From Bradyrhizobium sp. CCGUVB1N3 (GTDB lineage: Bacteria > Pseudomonadota > Alphaproteobacteria > Rhizobiales > Xanthobacteraceae), in NCBI RefSeq assembly GCF_024199925.1, contig NZ_JANADR010000001.1, positions 8,497,501-8,561,500 on the forward strand: a DNA stretch of 64,000 nt, given 5' to 3'. Shown here piece after piece: positions 54,033-64,000 of this stretch (position 1 is the first letter of the stretch; each line of letters starts with the position of its first letter). The notes under the pieces were generated by a model. That model did no database searches, was not told where the DNA came from, and worked only from the letters and a program-made list of their open reading frames with translations. Position numbers and translations under genes: made by a program.

Positions 54033-54934
54033 TCGCCTTCATCGACGATCATCGTGGGGCGCATGGGGTCGAGCCGATCTGCAAGGTCTTGCCGATCGCC
54101 CCTTCGACCTACCACGCCCATGTGGCCAGGCGGCGCGATCCTGCCAGGCTGTCGGCGCGCGCCAGGCAGGACGCTACCCTGAAGATCGAGGTTCGGCGGG
54201 TGTTCGATGAGAACTTCCGGGTCTATGGCGTGCGCAAGGTCTGGCGGCAGCTCGAGCGGGAAGGCTTCGATGTTGCCCGCTGCACGGTGGCGCGACTGAT
54301 GCGGGACATGGGTTTGCAAGGAGTCATCCGCGGCAAACCCGTCAAGACCACGATCAGCGACAAGGCCGCGCCATGCCCGCTGGATCACGTCAACCGCCAG
54401 TTCAGGGCGCCAAGGCCGAACGTTCTTTGGCTCTCCGACTTCACCTATGTCGCGACCTGGACCGGCTTCGTCTACGTCGCCTTCGTCATCGATGCCTACG
54501 CCCGCAGGATCGTGGGGTGGCGGGTCTCGCGCACGGCGCATGCGGGCTTCGTGCTCGATGCGCTGGAACAGGCCCTGCACGATCGCCGGCCGGTCCATCG
54601 CGGCGGGCTCGTGCACCACAGCGACAGGGGCAGCCAATACGTCTCGATCAAATACACCGAGCGTCTGGCTGAAGCTGGTATCGAACCTTCTGTCGGCAGC
54701 GTCGGGGACTCCTATGACAACGCTCTCGCCGAAACCATCAACGGCCTCTACAAGGCCGAGGTGATCCATCGGCGCGGGCCATGGCGCAGCTTCGAGTCCG
54801 TCGAGTTCGCGACGCTGGAATGGGTGGACTGGTTCAACAACCGAAGGCTCCTCGAGCCCATCGGCAACATCCCGCCGGCCGAAGCCGAGCAACGCTACTA
54901 CGCCATGCTGGAACAACCCGCCATGGCGGCATAA
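54029..54934 (+). CDS. IS3-family transposase OrfB (DDE catalytic part)
   Basis: 301 residues. HTH_21 region with [15 protein letters not shown], then the rve integrase core: [13 protein letters not shown] (first Asp), [11 protein letters not shown] (second Asp) and [16 protein letters not shown] (Glu), the spacing typical of IS3. The end [23 protein letters not shown] is typical of the IS3 group. Intact. Confidence 0.95.
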   Translation: MIAFIDDHRGAHGVEPICKVLPIAPSTYHAHVARRRDPARLSARARQDATLKIEVRRVFDENFRVYGVRKVWRQLEREGFDVARCTVARLMRDMGLQGVIRGKPVKTTISDKAAPCPLDHVNRQFRAPRPNVLWLSDFTYVATWTGFVYVAFVIDAYARRIVGWRVSRTAHAGFVLDALEQALHDRRPVHRGGLVHHSDRGSQYVSIKYTERLAEAGIEPSVGSVGDSYDNALAETINGLYKAEVIHRRGPWRSFESVEFATLEWVDWFNNRRLLEPIGNIPPAEAEQRYYAMLEQPAMAA

Positions 54935-54973
54935 CTTAAACCAAATTGCCTCCGGCAAACCCGGGGCGGTTCA

Positions 54974-54977
54974 GTAT
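54974..54977 (+). repeat. Target-site duplication GTAT, right copy
   Basis: Right flank of the IS3-family element; see the left copy. Confidence 0.85.
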
Positions 54978-55193
54978 TTCCTACTGACGAAACATGTGGA
55001 AGTGACCTTGAATATCTTCGAGTTGATCGAAGTTGAGCTAATTGAACTTAAGGAAGCCGGAATCATGGACGGGCTCGACGTTGAGATCGATCATGATGGA
55101 GTCACACTCAGCTTTGATTCGAGCTACGGCGTACATGGGCGGATCAAGGCGAAGCGAGTTGTTGTCTCCTTCGAACAGGGAAAATTCGAATAA
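54978..55193 (+). pseudogene. 3' part of the gene split by the IS3 element
   Basis: 72 codons including the stop: FLLTKHVEVTLNIFELIEVE, then DGLDVEIDHDGVTLSF and end FEQGKFE. In frame with 53476-53652 when the IS and one GTAT are removed. Acidic protein. Function unknown. Confidence 0.8.
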
Positions 55194-55525
55194 TGGCGAG
55201 GTTCCTAGGACAAGACGTTCCGCGACACGAGATCTGTTCCGGGTCAAGAGGGTCGTTTTGAGCATCCTCTCCGGCGTTCACGGGTCAACTCTAGCCTGAA
55301 CAGCAGACATTGGAGTGGAATGTCCGACTAGGGCGGGACTACGCAGTCACGCAAGCTATTGGTCAGGGTCCTTCAGCACGCGTTCGATCCAGCAAGTATT
55401 TTTTCTCTGCTCTACGCCCGCTCCCTACGACAGCTGAATACTTGTTGAACTGACCCATTTCCTGCCTTCTGTACTCATCCCGTCGCCGATCGCTTGCAGC
55501 GATTGGTGTTCGACGGGGGACGATC
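55194..55525. promoter_or_regulatory. Leader and presumed promoter of the trb operon
   Basis: 332 bp. The part from 55381 is duplicated at 52735. A GGGGGA seven bases before the GTG at 55526 is the ribosome site. No -35/-10 pair can be assigned with confidence. Confidence 0.4.
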
Positions 55526-55645
55526 GTGGCGGGCACTTTAATCCATTCGGAGGCCTTCTCGCGTGGCGCGCGTATGTTGCGCACCGCGCTGGGCCCGGCG
55601 ATAGCGACTTTCCTCGAAGACCCATCGATCGTCGAGGTGATGCTC
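55381..55645 (+). repeat. trbB upstream and 5' end, functional copy of the repeat
   Basis: Counterpart of 52735-52990. The functional trbB start lies inside it. Confidence 0.85.
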
Positions 55646-56524
55646 AACCCCGATGGTCGGCTCTGGATCGACCGGCTGTCAGGCGGCCTGGAGGATAGCG
55701 GACGAACGATGTCCGCGGCCGACGGCGAGCGGATCGTGCGCCTGGTCGCGCACCATGTCGGCGCTGAGGTCCATGCCGGCAGGCCGCGCGTGTCGGCCGA
55801 GCTTCCCGAGACGGGGGAGCGGTTCGAGGGACTTCTCCCGCCTGTCGTGGCAGCGCCGGCCTTTGCGATCCGCAAGCCTGCGGTTGCGGTGTTCACGCTG
55901 GATGACTACGTTGCCGCCGGCACCATGACCGCCGGTCAAGCAGCGGCGCTACGGGCCGCTGTCGCGTCGCGGAAGAACATCCTGGTCGCTGGCGGCACCT
56001 CGACCGGCAAGACCACGCTCACCAACGCACTGCTCGCCGAAATCGCCGGCACCACCGATCGCGTGGTGCTGATCGAGGACACGCGCGAACTGCAATGCCG
56101 CGCTCCGAACCTAGTCGCGCTGCGTACCAAGGACGGCGTTGCGTCGCTGTCCGATCTGGTCCGGTCCTCGCTGCGCTTGCGCCCCGACCGCATTCCGATC
56201 GGCGAAGTGCGGGGCAGCGAAGCCCTGGAGCTCCTCAAGGCCTGGGGCACCGGCCACCCCGGTGGGATCGGCACGATTCACGCCGGCACAGCGCTGGGCG
56301 CGCTTCGCCGCCTTGAACAGCTGATCCAGGAAGCCGTCCTCACCGTTCCCAAGGCGCTGATCGCCGAGACCATCGACATCGTCGCGGTGCTGCGCGGCCG
56401 CGGCAGCGAACGCCGCCTCGCCGAACTTGCTCTCGTCGCCGGCCTTGATGCCGCCACCGGCGATTACCGCGTCCAGTCCGCAGGGGCGGGCGGTGACCCC
56501 TCGCTTCCCGGAGACCCCTCATGA
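55526..56524 (+). CDS. trbB: TrbB, conjugation ATPase (VirB11-like)
   Basis: 332 residues, GTG start preceded by [26 protein letters not shown] at the N-terminus; Walker [18 protein letters not shown]; Asp box [11 protein letters not shown]; Walker [19 protein letters not shown]; His box [11 protein letters not shown]. Hexameric ATPase on the inner face of the Trb type IV secretion system. First gene of the trb operon; its stop overlaps trbC (ATGA). Confidence 0.95.
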   Translation: MAGTLIHSEAFSRGARMLRTALGPAIATFLEDPSIVEVMLNPDGRLWIDRLSGGLEDSGRTMSAADGERIVRLVAHHVGAEVHAGRPRVSAELPETGERFEGLLPPVVAAPAFAIRKPAVAVFTLDDYVAAGTMTAGQAAALRAAVASRKNILVAGGTSTGKTTLTNALLAEIAGTTDRVVLIEDTRELQCRAPNLVALRTKDGVASLSDLVRSSLRLRPDRIPIGEVRGSEALELLKAWGTGHPGGIGTIHAGTALGALRRLEQLIQEAVLTVPKALIAETIDIVAVLRGRGSERRLAELALVAGLDAATGDYRVQSAGAGGDPSLPGDPS

Positions 56525-56862
56525 TCCAACTTCCTCCCGCGATCCGCCGCGTTCGTCGCCGCATCACCGACCTCGCGGCGCTCGCCTTCCTCTCGATCGC
56601 GTTCGCGCCTGCGGCACACGCGTCCGGCTCCTCGATGCCGTGGGAGACGCCGCTCAATCAGATCCTGGAATCGGTGCAAGGTCCGGTCGCCAAGATCATC
56701 TCCGTCATCATCATCACTGTGACCGGCCTGACGCTCGCGTTCGGCGACACCGCCGGCGGTTTCCGCCGGCTGATCCAGATCGTCTTCGGACTGTCGATCG
56801 CCTTCGCCGCATCGAGCTTCTTCCTCACCTTCTTCAGCTTCTCGGGTGGGGCACTCGTCTGA
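56521..56862 (+). CDS. trbC: TrbC prepilin
   Basis: 113 residues: a long signal peptide up to PAAHASG near 40, then two hydrophobic helices (KIISVIIITVTGLTLAFG and LIQIVFGLSIAFAASSFFL). VirB2-like pilin of the conjugative pilus, matured by TraF. The stop overlaps trbD (TGATG). Confidence 0.93.
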   Translation: MIQLPPAIRRVRRRITDLAALAFLSIAFAPAAHASGSSMPWETPLNQILESVQGPVAKIISVIIITVTGLTLAFGDTAGGFRRLIQIVFGLSIAFAASSFFLTFFSFSGGALV

Positions 56863-57137
56863 TGGCTGCGATTGTCGATCCGGAGGTACCGGACTTCTTC
56901 GCGCCGGTCCATCGCGCGCTCACGGAGCCGATTCTGATGGGCGGCGCGCCGCGCAGCGTCGCGATCGCCAACGGCACGCTGGCGGCGGCCATCGCGCTCG
57001 GTCTTCGTCTCTGGATCCCCGGTGCGCTGATCTGGGCCGTCGGCCACGTCGCGGCCGTGTGGGCGGCCAAGCGCGACCCGCAGTTCGTGGAGGTTGTTCG
57101 CCGCCACCTCCGCTATCCGCCTTACCTTGCGACATGA
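56862..57137 (+). CDS. trbD: TrbD inner-membrane protein (VirB3-like)
   Basis: 91 residues; VPDFFAPVHRALTEPILMGGAPR then two membrane helices at 35-70. Typical VirB3/TrbD size. ATG overlaps the trbC stop. Confidence 0.93.
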   Translation: MAAIVDPEVPDFFAPVHRALTEPILMGGAPRSVAIANGTLAAAIALGLRLWIPGALIWAVGHVAAVWAAKRDPQFVEVVRRHLRYPPYLAT

Positions 57138-57144
57138 GGCTTCC

Positions 57145-59578
57145 ATGCTGAACCTCGCCGAATATCGCCATCGGCCCGCCAGCCTTCCCGACTTCCTGCC
57201 TTGGGCAGCCTTGGTCGAACGGGGCGTGGTCCTCAACAAGGACGGGTCGTTCCAGCGGACGGCGCGATTCCGTGGTCCTGACCTCGACAGCGCGACGTCT
57301 GCGGAGCTGGTCGGCGTAACGGCGCGCCTCAACAACGCGTTGCGCCGCCTTGGCTCAGGCTGGGCAATCTTCGTCGAGGCCCAGCGCATCACCGCTCAGA
57401 CCTATCCATACAGTGCCTTTCCCGATGCCGCATCAGCGCTGGTAGATCTCGAGCGCCGCGATGCGTTCGAGGAGGCGGGTGCGCATTTCGAGAGCCGCTA
57501 TTTCCTGACCTTCGTCTGGCTTCCCCCGGCCGAGGACGCCTCGCGCATCGAGGGCTGGCTCTATGAGGGCCGTACGCAGAGCGGCGTCGATCCGCATGAA
57601 CTGCTGCGCGGGTTTGTCGATCGGGACCTACCGCGTCCTGCAACTGGTCGAAGGCTTCATGCCAGAGGTGGCATGGCTGGATGATGGTGACACGCTCACC
57701 TACCTGCACTCGACCATCTCGACCCGGCACCAGCGCGTCCGCGTTCCGGAGACGCCGATGCATCTCGACGCGCTGCTTGCGGACGAGCCGCTCGCCGGCG
57801 GCCTCGAGCCGCGCCTTGGCAGCCACCATCTTCGCACGCTCACCGTGGTCGGCTTTCCGACCGCGACCCATCCCGGAATCCTCGACGAGCTGAACAGGCT
57901 TGCCTTCCCCTACCGTTGGTCGACACGCGCGATCCTCCTCGACAAGACCGAGGCCGTAAAACTGCTGACGAGGATCCGCCGACAGTGGTTCGCCAAGCGG
58001 AAGTCGATTGCCGCCATCGTCAAGGAGGTGATGACCAACGAGGCCTCGACACTGGTCGATAGCGATGCGGCCAACAAGGCCACTGACGCCGATCTCGCCT
58101 TGCAGGAACTCGGCACCGACGACGTCGGGCAGGCCTACGTCACCGCGGTCGTCACCGTCTGGGACGAGGATCCCGGCCGTGCCGCCGAAAAACTTCGCCT
58201 TGTGGAGAAGGTAATCCAGGGACGCGACTTCACCTGCATGCCGGAAGGGGTGAATGCGTTAGAGGCCTGGCTTGGCTCGCTGCCGGGGCATGCCTACGCC
58301 AATGTCCGCCAGCCGCCGCTCTCGACATTGAACCTGGCCCACATGATTCCGCTTTCGGCGGTCTGGGCTGGACCTGCGCGCGACGAGCATTTCAAGGCGC
58401 CGCCACTCTTCTTCGGTAAGACCGAAGGTTCGACGCCGTTTCGCTTCTCCCTGCATGTCGGCGATGTCGGCCACACCCTGATCGTTGGCCCGACCGGCGC
58501 CGGCAAGTCCGTGCTGTTGGCGCTGATGGCGATCCAGTTCCGTCGCTACCGCAACAGCCAGATCTTTGCCTTTGATTTCGGCGGCTCGATCCGCACCGTG
58601 GCGTTGGCCATGGGCGGCGACTGGCACGACCTCGGTGGCAGCCTGTCGAACAGTGCCGATGACTCCGTCTCCCTTCAGCCGCTCGCACGCATTGGCGATG
58701 CGGCGGAGCGCGCCTGGGCTGCCGAATGGGTGACCGCGATCCTCGCCAAGGAAGGCGTCACCATCGACCCGACCGCGAAGGAGCATGTCTGGTCGGCCTT
58801 GACCTCGCTGGCGTCCTCGCCGGTCGAGGAGCGGACGATCACCGGCCTGACCGTCCTGTTGCAGTCGACCGCGCTCAAGCAGGCGCTGCAACCCTATTGC
58901 GTCGGCGGTCCCTCCGGTCGGCTGCTCGACGCCGAGGATGAGCACCTCGGTTTCGCGTCAGTCCAGGCGTTCGAGACCGAGGGCCTGATCGGTGCCGGTG
59001 CAGCCCCCGCCGTCCTCACCTATCTCTTCCATCGCATCGAGGGCCGGCTCGACGGCCGGCCGACGCTACTCATCATCGACGAGGGCTGGCTTGTCCTCGA
59101 CGATCCCGCCTTCGCCCAGCAGCTTCGCGAATGGCTGAAGACATTACGGAAGAAGAATGCGTCCGTCGTCTTCGCCACGCAATCGCTCTCCGACATCGAC
59201 GGCAGCAATATTGCGCCCGCGATCGTCGAGAGCTGCCCGACGCGGATCTTCCTGCCGAACGAGCGCGCCATCGAGCCGCAGCAAACGGCGATCTATCGGC
59301 GCTTCGGCCTCAATGATCGCCAGATCGAGATCATCGCGAGGGCGACGCCCAAGCGGGATTACTACTGCCAATCGCGACGCGGCAATCGGCTGTTTGAGCT
59401 GGGTCTCGGGCCGATCGCTCTCGCCTTCTGCGCGGCCTCCTCAAAGGCTGACCATGCTGCCATCGAACGGCTGCTCGCCGAGCACGGCCGCGAGAACTTT
59501 ACGCCCGCGTGGCTCGCCGATCACGAGCTCCTGTGGGCCGCCGATCTCATCCCCGACCTGACAAACCTGGAGGTGTAA
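57145..59578 (+). pseudogene. trbE: TrbE, VirB4-like ATPase with a single-base frameshift
   Basis: About 811 residues if repaired. Frame 1 from ATG 57145 (MLNLAEYRHRPASLPDFLPW) is open to HELLRGFVDR; an extra G in the GGG at 57623-57625 shifts the frame, which then ends at 57684. Removing one G gives DRTYRVLQLVEGFMPEVAW, normal for the family. The rest is intact to 59578: HTLIVGPTGAGKSVLLAL (Walker A), PTLLIIDEGWLVLDDP (Walker B), VVFATQSLSDI. TrbE is essential for pilus assembly and DNA transfer, so a true frameshift would stop conjugation. A homopolymer G error in the assembly would also explain it. Confidence 0.9.
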
Positions 59579-59580
59579 CC

Positions 59581-60339
59581 ATGACCACCGGCAAGACGCC
59601 GCGCGCAAGACTGATGGCCGCGACCACCCTCTCGCTCGCCCTATCGGTCCCGCCGCTTGTGATGACGCGGGCCTCTGCGCAGTGGATCGTCTACGACCCC
59701 ACGAACTTCAGCCAGAACGTGCTGACGGCGGCGCGCGAGTTGCAGCAGATCAACAATCAGATCCAGATGCTGACCAACCAGTCGCAGAGCCTGGTGAACC
59801 AGGCGAAGAACCTCGCCAGCCTGCCGATGTCGACGCTGGCCCAACTTCAGTCGACCATCGCGCGGACCCAATCGCTGCTGAGCCAGGCGCAGAACATTTC
59901 GTTCAACGTCCAGCAAATTCAGACCGCGTATTCCAGCAGCTATGGCGCGGCGCCGGCCACCGGATCGAACGCGACGCTGTTCGCCGCCGCTCAAACCCGG
60001 TGGCAGAACTCGGTGGGCGCCTTCGAGGACTCGCTGAAGGTGCAAGCCGGCGTCGTCGGCAATATCCCGACCAACTCCGGCGCGATGACCTCGCTGGTCA
60101 CGGCCAGCCAGTCCGCAAGTGGCGCGCTACAGGCAGCTCAAGCCGGCAATCAGCTCCTTGCCCTGCAATCGCAGCAGCTCTCAGACCTGGTCGCGGTTCT
60201 GGCCGCGAAGGGGCGCGCAGACGCGCTGGAGCAGGCGCGTGTGACGGCGACGGAGTCGCAAGGCGCCCAGCAATACAAGATCTTCTCGACGCGCAGCGGC
60301 TACCAGCCGGGCAACGTCACCATGTTCAGCAGCAACTGA
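59581..60339 (+). CDS. trbJ: TrbJ, VirB5-like pilus-tip/channel protein
   Basis: 252 residues, signal peptide to ASAQW near 34, then a mostly helical protein rich in Gln and Asn (ELQQINNQIQMLTNQSQSLVNQ in pattern). Matches P-type TrbJ. Periplasmic. Starts 2 bp after trbE. Confidence 0.93.
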   Translation: MTTGKTPRARLMAATTLSLALSVPPLVMTRASAQWIVYDPTNFSQNVLTAARELQQINNQIQMLTNQSQSLVNQAKNLASLPMSTLAQLQSTIARTQSLLSQAQNISFNVQQIQTAYSSSYGAAPATGSNATLFAAAQTRWQNSVGAFEDSLKVQAGVVGNIPTNSGAMTSLVTASQSASGALQAAQAGNQLLALQSQQLSDLVAVLAAKGRADALEQARVTATESQGAQQYKIFSTRSGYQPGNVTMFSSN

Positions 60340-60352
60340 AGGCGCGCAGAAG

Positions 60353-60673
60353 ATGGATCGCTCGGATTTTTGGCGCGCAGTCGCGATGGTCGCCCTGTTG
60401 GCCATCTTCATGGCCACGCTGTCCTACATTCATCGGCGCCCGCCGTCAGGGCCGGTATCCGAGGCGCCCGCCATCTCTGCACCCGATGATCTCTCGGCCG
60501 AGCTGCGCCGCTGCCGCGCGCTTAGGTCCCAGGATGCCGAAGATCCGCACTGCCGGGCGGTCTGGGAGGAGAACCGCGCGCGCTTCTTCGGCAGGCCGGC
60601 GCGGCCGCTGCTGCCACAGGCCGCGCCGGCCACGTCGTCGATGACGAACGCTACGGAAGGAGACGCGCGATGA
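60353..60673 (+). CDS. trbK-alt: TrbK-alt, putative entry-exclusion protein
   Basis: 106 residues with one N-terminal membrane helix (FWRAVAMVALLAIFMATL) and a Cys-containing periplasmic tail with LRRCRALRSQDAEDPHCRAVWEENRARFF. This is the pattern of the TrbK-alt family, found in place of the TrbK lipoprotein between trbJ and trbL. It lowers uptake of the same element by cells that already carry it. Stop overlaps trbL by 4 bp. Confidence 0.88.
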   Translation: MDRSDFWRAVAMVALLAIFMATLSYIHRRPPSGPVSEAPAISAPDDLSAELRRCRALRSQDAEDPHCRAVWEENRARFFGRPARPLLPQAAPATSSMTNATEGDAR

Positions 60674-62031
60674 ACAACGTCGGCGTCATCGATACCTTCC
60701 TCAATACCTACACCACCTACATTGATTCAGGCTTCGGCCTGATCAAAGGCGAGGTCACCTATATCGCCTCGACCCTGATCGTCATCGACATCACCTTGGC
60801 CGGCGTGTTCTGGGCCTGGGGCGCCGACGAAGACGTTCTCCAGCGGCTGGTGAAGAAGACGCTCTACATCGGCTTCTTCGCCTTCATCATCACCAACTTC
60901 AACAGTCTCTCAGGCGTCATCTTCCACAGTTTTGCTGGTCTTGGCCTGAAGGCCGGCGGCTCGTCGATCTCGACCGCAGACTTCCTGCGGCCCGGCCGGC
61001 TCGCACAGGTCGGCCTCGACGCCGCGCAGCCGCTGCTCGATGCCGCAAGCCAGATGATGGGCTTCACCAGTTTCTTCGCCAATTTCGTCCAGATCGCCGT
61101 GCTGATGGTGTCCTGGCTGCTGGTGCTGATCGCGTTCTTCATTCTGGCGGTGCAGCTGTTCGTCACGCTGATCGAGTTCAAGCTGACGACGCTCGCCGGC
61201 TTCATCCTCATTCCCTTCGCCCTGTTCAACAAGACCGCCTTCCTTGCGGAAAAGGTGCTGGGCAACGTGGTCGCTTCCGGCGTCAAGGTGATGGTGCTCG
61301 CCGTCATCGTCGGCATCGGCACGGGGCTGTTCTCCCAATTCACCACTGCCTATGCCGGCGGCCAGCCGACCATCGAGCAGGCGCTCTCTGTCGTGCTCGC
61401 CTCGCTCGCCATGCTCGGCCTCGGCATCTTCGGGCCCGGCATCGCAACCGGTCTTGTCTCGGGGGCGCCGCAGCTTGGCGCGGGCGCTATGGTCGGCACC
61501 GGCCTTGCCGTCGCCGGCACCGCGATGGCGGCGGGCGCAGGGCTTGGGCTCGCGGGGAGGGGAGCGATGGCGGCGACCTCCGGTGCTGCGGCCGCCGCAC
61601 GCGGTGGTGCGGCGATGGCAGGCGGCATGTCCTCTGCTTACAGCCTTGCATCAGCAGGCCGATCCGGTGCTGGCGGCGTTGCCTCGGGTATCGGCGGCGC
61701 CGGCCGTGCTGCTGCCAGCGCCGCGGCAGCTCCCGTCAGACGCGCCGCCGCGCAAGCAGCGGGGGCAATGACGGAGAGCTTCACCTCTGGCGCCCGCGCC
61801 GGTGTCGCAAACACGGGTGGTTCCTCGACCATGGGGACCATTGAGCGTGGCGCGGCCGCAAGCGATGGAGCCGCGCCTCAAGCGGCGAGCGAGAGCGGTC
61901 CGCCCGCCTGGGCCCAGCGCGTCAAGCGCAATCAGACGATCGTTCACGGCGCGCAGACGGCCGCGCAAGCCCTCAAATCCGGCGACAGCCATGGTGGCGG
62001 CCATTCCGTCGAGCTATCAGGGGGAGAATAA
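60670..62031 (+). CDS. trbL: TrbL, polytopic inner-membrane channel protein (VirB6-like)
   Basis: 453 residues, six or more membrane segments in residues 25-260, including YIASTLIVIDITLAGVFWAW. The last 170 residues are low-complexity Ala/Gly/Ser, typical of P-type TrbL. Confidence 0.93.
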   Translation: MNNVGVIDTFLNTYTTYIDSGFGLIKGEVTYIASTLIVIDITLAGVFWAWGADEDVLQRLVKKTLYIGFFAFIITNFNSLSGVIFHSFAGLGLKAGGSSISTADFLRPGRLAQVGLDAAQPLLDAASQMMGFTSFFANFVQIAVLMVSWLLVLIAFFILAVQLFVTLIEFKLTTLAGFILIPFALFNKTAFLAEKVLGNVVASGVKVMVLAVIVGIGTGLFSQFTTAYAGGQPTIEQALSVVLASLAMLGLGIFGPGIATGLVSGAPQLGAGAMVGTGLAVAGTAMAAGAGLGLAGRGAMAATSGAAAAARGGAAMAGGMSSAYSLASAGRSGAGGVASGIGGAGRAAASAAAAPVRRAAAQAAGAMTESFTSGARAGVANTGGSSTMGTIERGAAASDGAAPQAASESGPPAWAQRVKRNQTIVHGAQTAAQALKSGDSHGGGHSVELSGGE

Positions 62032-62033
62032 CA

Positions 62034-62719
62034 ATGTCAGTCTTTCGGCGATCGTCGGTCCGCTACGGCCGCACGCCCGAACCTGCAACCCCGTATCAGC
62101 GCGCCGCGCAAGCCTGGGACGATCGCATCGGCTCCGCGCGTGTGCAGGCGAAGAACTGGCGGCTGATGGCTTTCGGTTCGCTGATCCTTTCGTGCGGTCT
62201 TGCCGGCGGTCTGGTCTGGCAATCCACGCACGGCACCGTCGTTCCCTGGGTGGTGCAGGTCGACAAGATCGGTGAGGCACAAGCCGTGGCGCCGGCCGTC
62301 GCCGACTACCGGCCGAGCGATCCGCAGATCGCCTGGTATCTCGCCCATTTCATCGCGATGGTGCGCTCGCTTCCCGCGGATCCGATCATCGTGCGGGAGA
62401 ACTGGCTGAAGGCCTACGACTTCACGACCACGGCGGGCGCGATGGCGCTGAACGATTACGCCCGCGCTAACGACCCCTTCGCCAGTCTCGGCAAGCAGCA
62501 GGTCGCAATCGACGTCTCCAGCGTCATCCGCGCCTCGCCCGACAGTTTTCGCGTGGCCTGGGTGGAGCACCGTTATCAGGACGGAGCGCTCGCCGGCACC
62601 ACACGTTGGACCGCGATCCTCACCATCGCGATTCAGCCACCGACCGACGCCGACCGGCTGCGCAAAAATCCACTCGGCATCTACGTCAACGCCATCAACT
62701 GGTCAAAGGAGCTGGGACA

Positions 62720-62723
<4 letters not shown>
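62034..62723 (+). CDS. trbF: TrbF (VirB8-like) conjugal transfer protein
   Basis: 229 residues: basic cytoplasmic tail, one membrane helix (LMAFGSLILSCGLAGGLVW), periplasmic NTF2-like domain with QIAWYLAHFIAMVRSLPADP and VEHRYQDGALAGTTRW. Scaffold of the T4SS core. Stop overlaps trbG. Confidence 0.94.
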
Positions 62724-63789
<1,066 letters not shown>

Positions 63790-63799
<10 letters not shown>

Positions 63800-64000
63800 G
63801 CAGCGAAGACGAACGTCAAAACGACGTCCCACCCGTCGCACCGCCGGATCTTCGGCTTCGAGGCGAGCGGCCGCCTGTCACACGCCTCTCGCGCAAGATG
63901 CTGGTCGGCCTTGGCGCGGTGTCTGCGCTGGCGGTCGCCGGTGCGCTCGGCTACGCCCTGCAGACCCGCAACAAGCAGCAAGTCGGCCAGGAGCTCCTCA
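63790..64000 (+). CDS. trbI: TrbI (VirB10-like), 3' truncated by window edge
   Basis: First 70 residues: Pro-rich cytoplasmic start (VPPVAPPDLRLRGERPP) and one membrane helix (MLVGLGAVSALAVAGALGYA) followed by QTRNKQQ. The large periplasmic beta-barrel domain would lie beyond 64000. Confidence 0.9.

Larger units (their letters stand above)
53653..54973 (+). mobile_element. IS3-family insertion sequence, complete
   Basis: 1321 bp, bounded by 26 bp inverted repeats (53653-53678 and 54948-54973) that match at 25 of 26 positions; both begin TGAACCGCC. A 4 bp duplication GTAT flanks it. It contains two overlapping transposase frames. The near-perfect ends, short duplication and intact frames indicate a recent insertion. 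Confidence 0.95.

Noticed and set aside
57615..57690. Programmed frameshifting in trbE
   Set aside because: No slippery heptamer or downstream structure, and TrbE is made from one frame in all relatives known to me. A mutation or sequencing error is simpler.

Overview
The window is most likely the core and part of the cargo of a tyrosine-recombinase type integrative and conjugative element (ICE) of the ICEMlSym family from an alphaproteobacterium of the Rhizobiales, plausibly Bradyrhizobium or a relative. The evidence is the gene order DUF932 / ParB-like / toprim / DUF2493 / DUF736 / QseM-FseA-RdfS-like control genes / RepA / ParA / DUF2840 / TraF / relaxase / TraG / CopG / trbBCDEJ-K-LFGI, with short 4 bp or ATGA overlaps and high G+C. 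Neither end of the element, no integrase for it and no tRNA attachment site is inside the window, so the host genus is inference.

Layout. 1-1.2 kb: the end of a VapC toxin and a frameshifted N-formylglutamate amidohydrolase relic. 1.8-9.3 kb: a DUF932 gene split by a 6.35 kb element with three tyrosine recombinases (RIT/Tn554-like), a DUF6262 gene and an ArdC antirestriction gene; removing the element together with one copy of a 6 bp repeat restores a 398-residue reading frame. 9.5-14 kb: ParB-like, toprim and DUF2493 genes. 14-19 kb: a decayed stretch with small genes, an IS630 relic, a degenerate tandem duplication, DUF736 and a methyltransferase that has lost its start codon. 19.3-21.5 kb: the excision-control switch, with a broken QseC-like repressor, QseM-like antiactivator, FseA-like activator split by an apparent +1 frameshift, and RdfS-like excisionase. 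21.5-30.4 kb: replication, partition and DNA-processing genes, including iteron-like repeats inside repA and a repeat-rich presumed oriT before the relaxase.

30.7-52.6 kb is cargo. It holds a LysR gene, a catabolic operon (enoyl-CoA hydratase, acyl-CoA ligase, ProC, glutamate dehydrogenase, damaged putA), an IclR regulator, and an operon with a polyamine/iron-type ABC transporter, an MmgE/PrpD protein and two short-chain dehydrogenases. One composite palindromic motif occurs before both operons and before iclR, so the two operons look like one IclR regulon for an unidentified substrate, perhaps one that feeds into proline/glutamate. Then come PurN-like, GNAT (broken), methyltransferase and chloramphenicol-phosphotransferase-like genes, a truncated copy of the start of trbB, and an IS3-family insertion that splits a 130-residue gene. 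55.5-64 kb is the mating-pair-formation operon trbB-trbI; trbE carries a single-base frameshift.

Broken genes are unusually frequent (hutG-like, third recombinase, qseC-like, putA, GNAT, trbE). Most lesions are single-base indels, so either the element is decaying or the assembly contains indel errors; raw-read checking would separate these.
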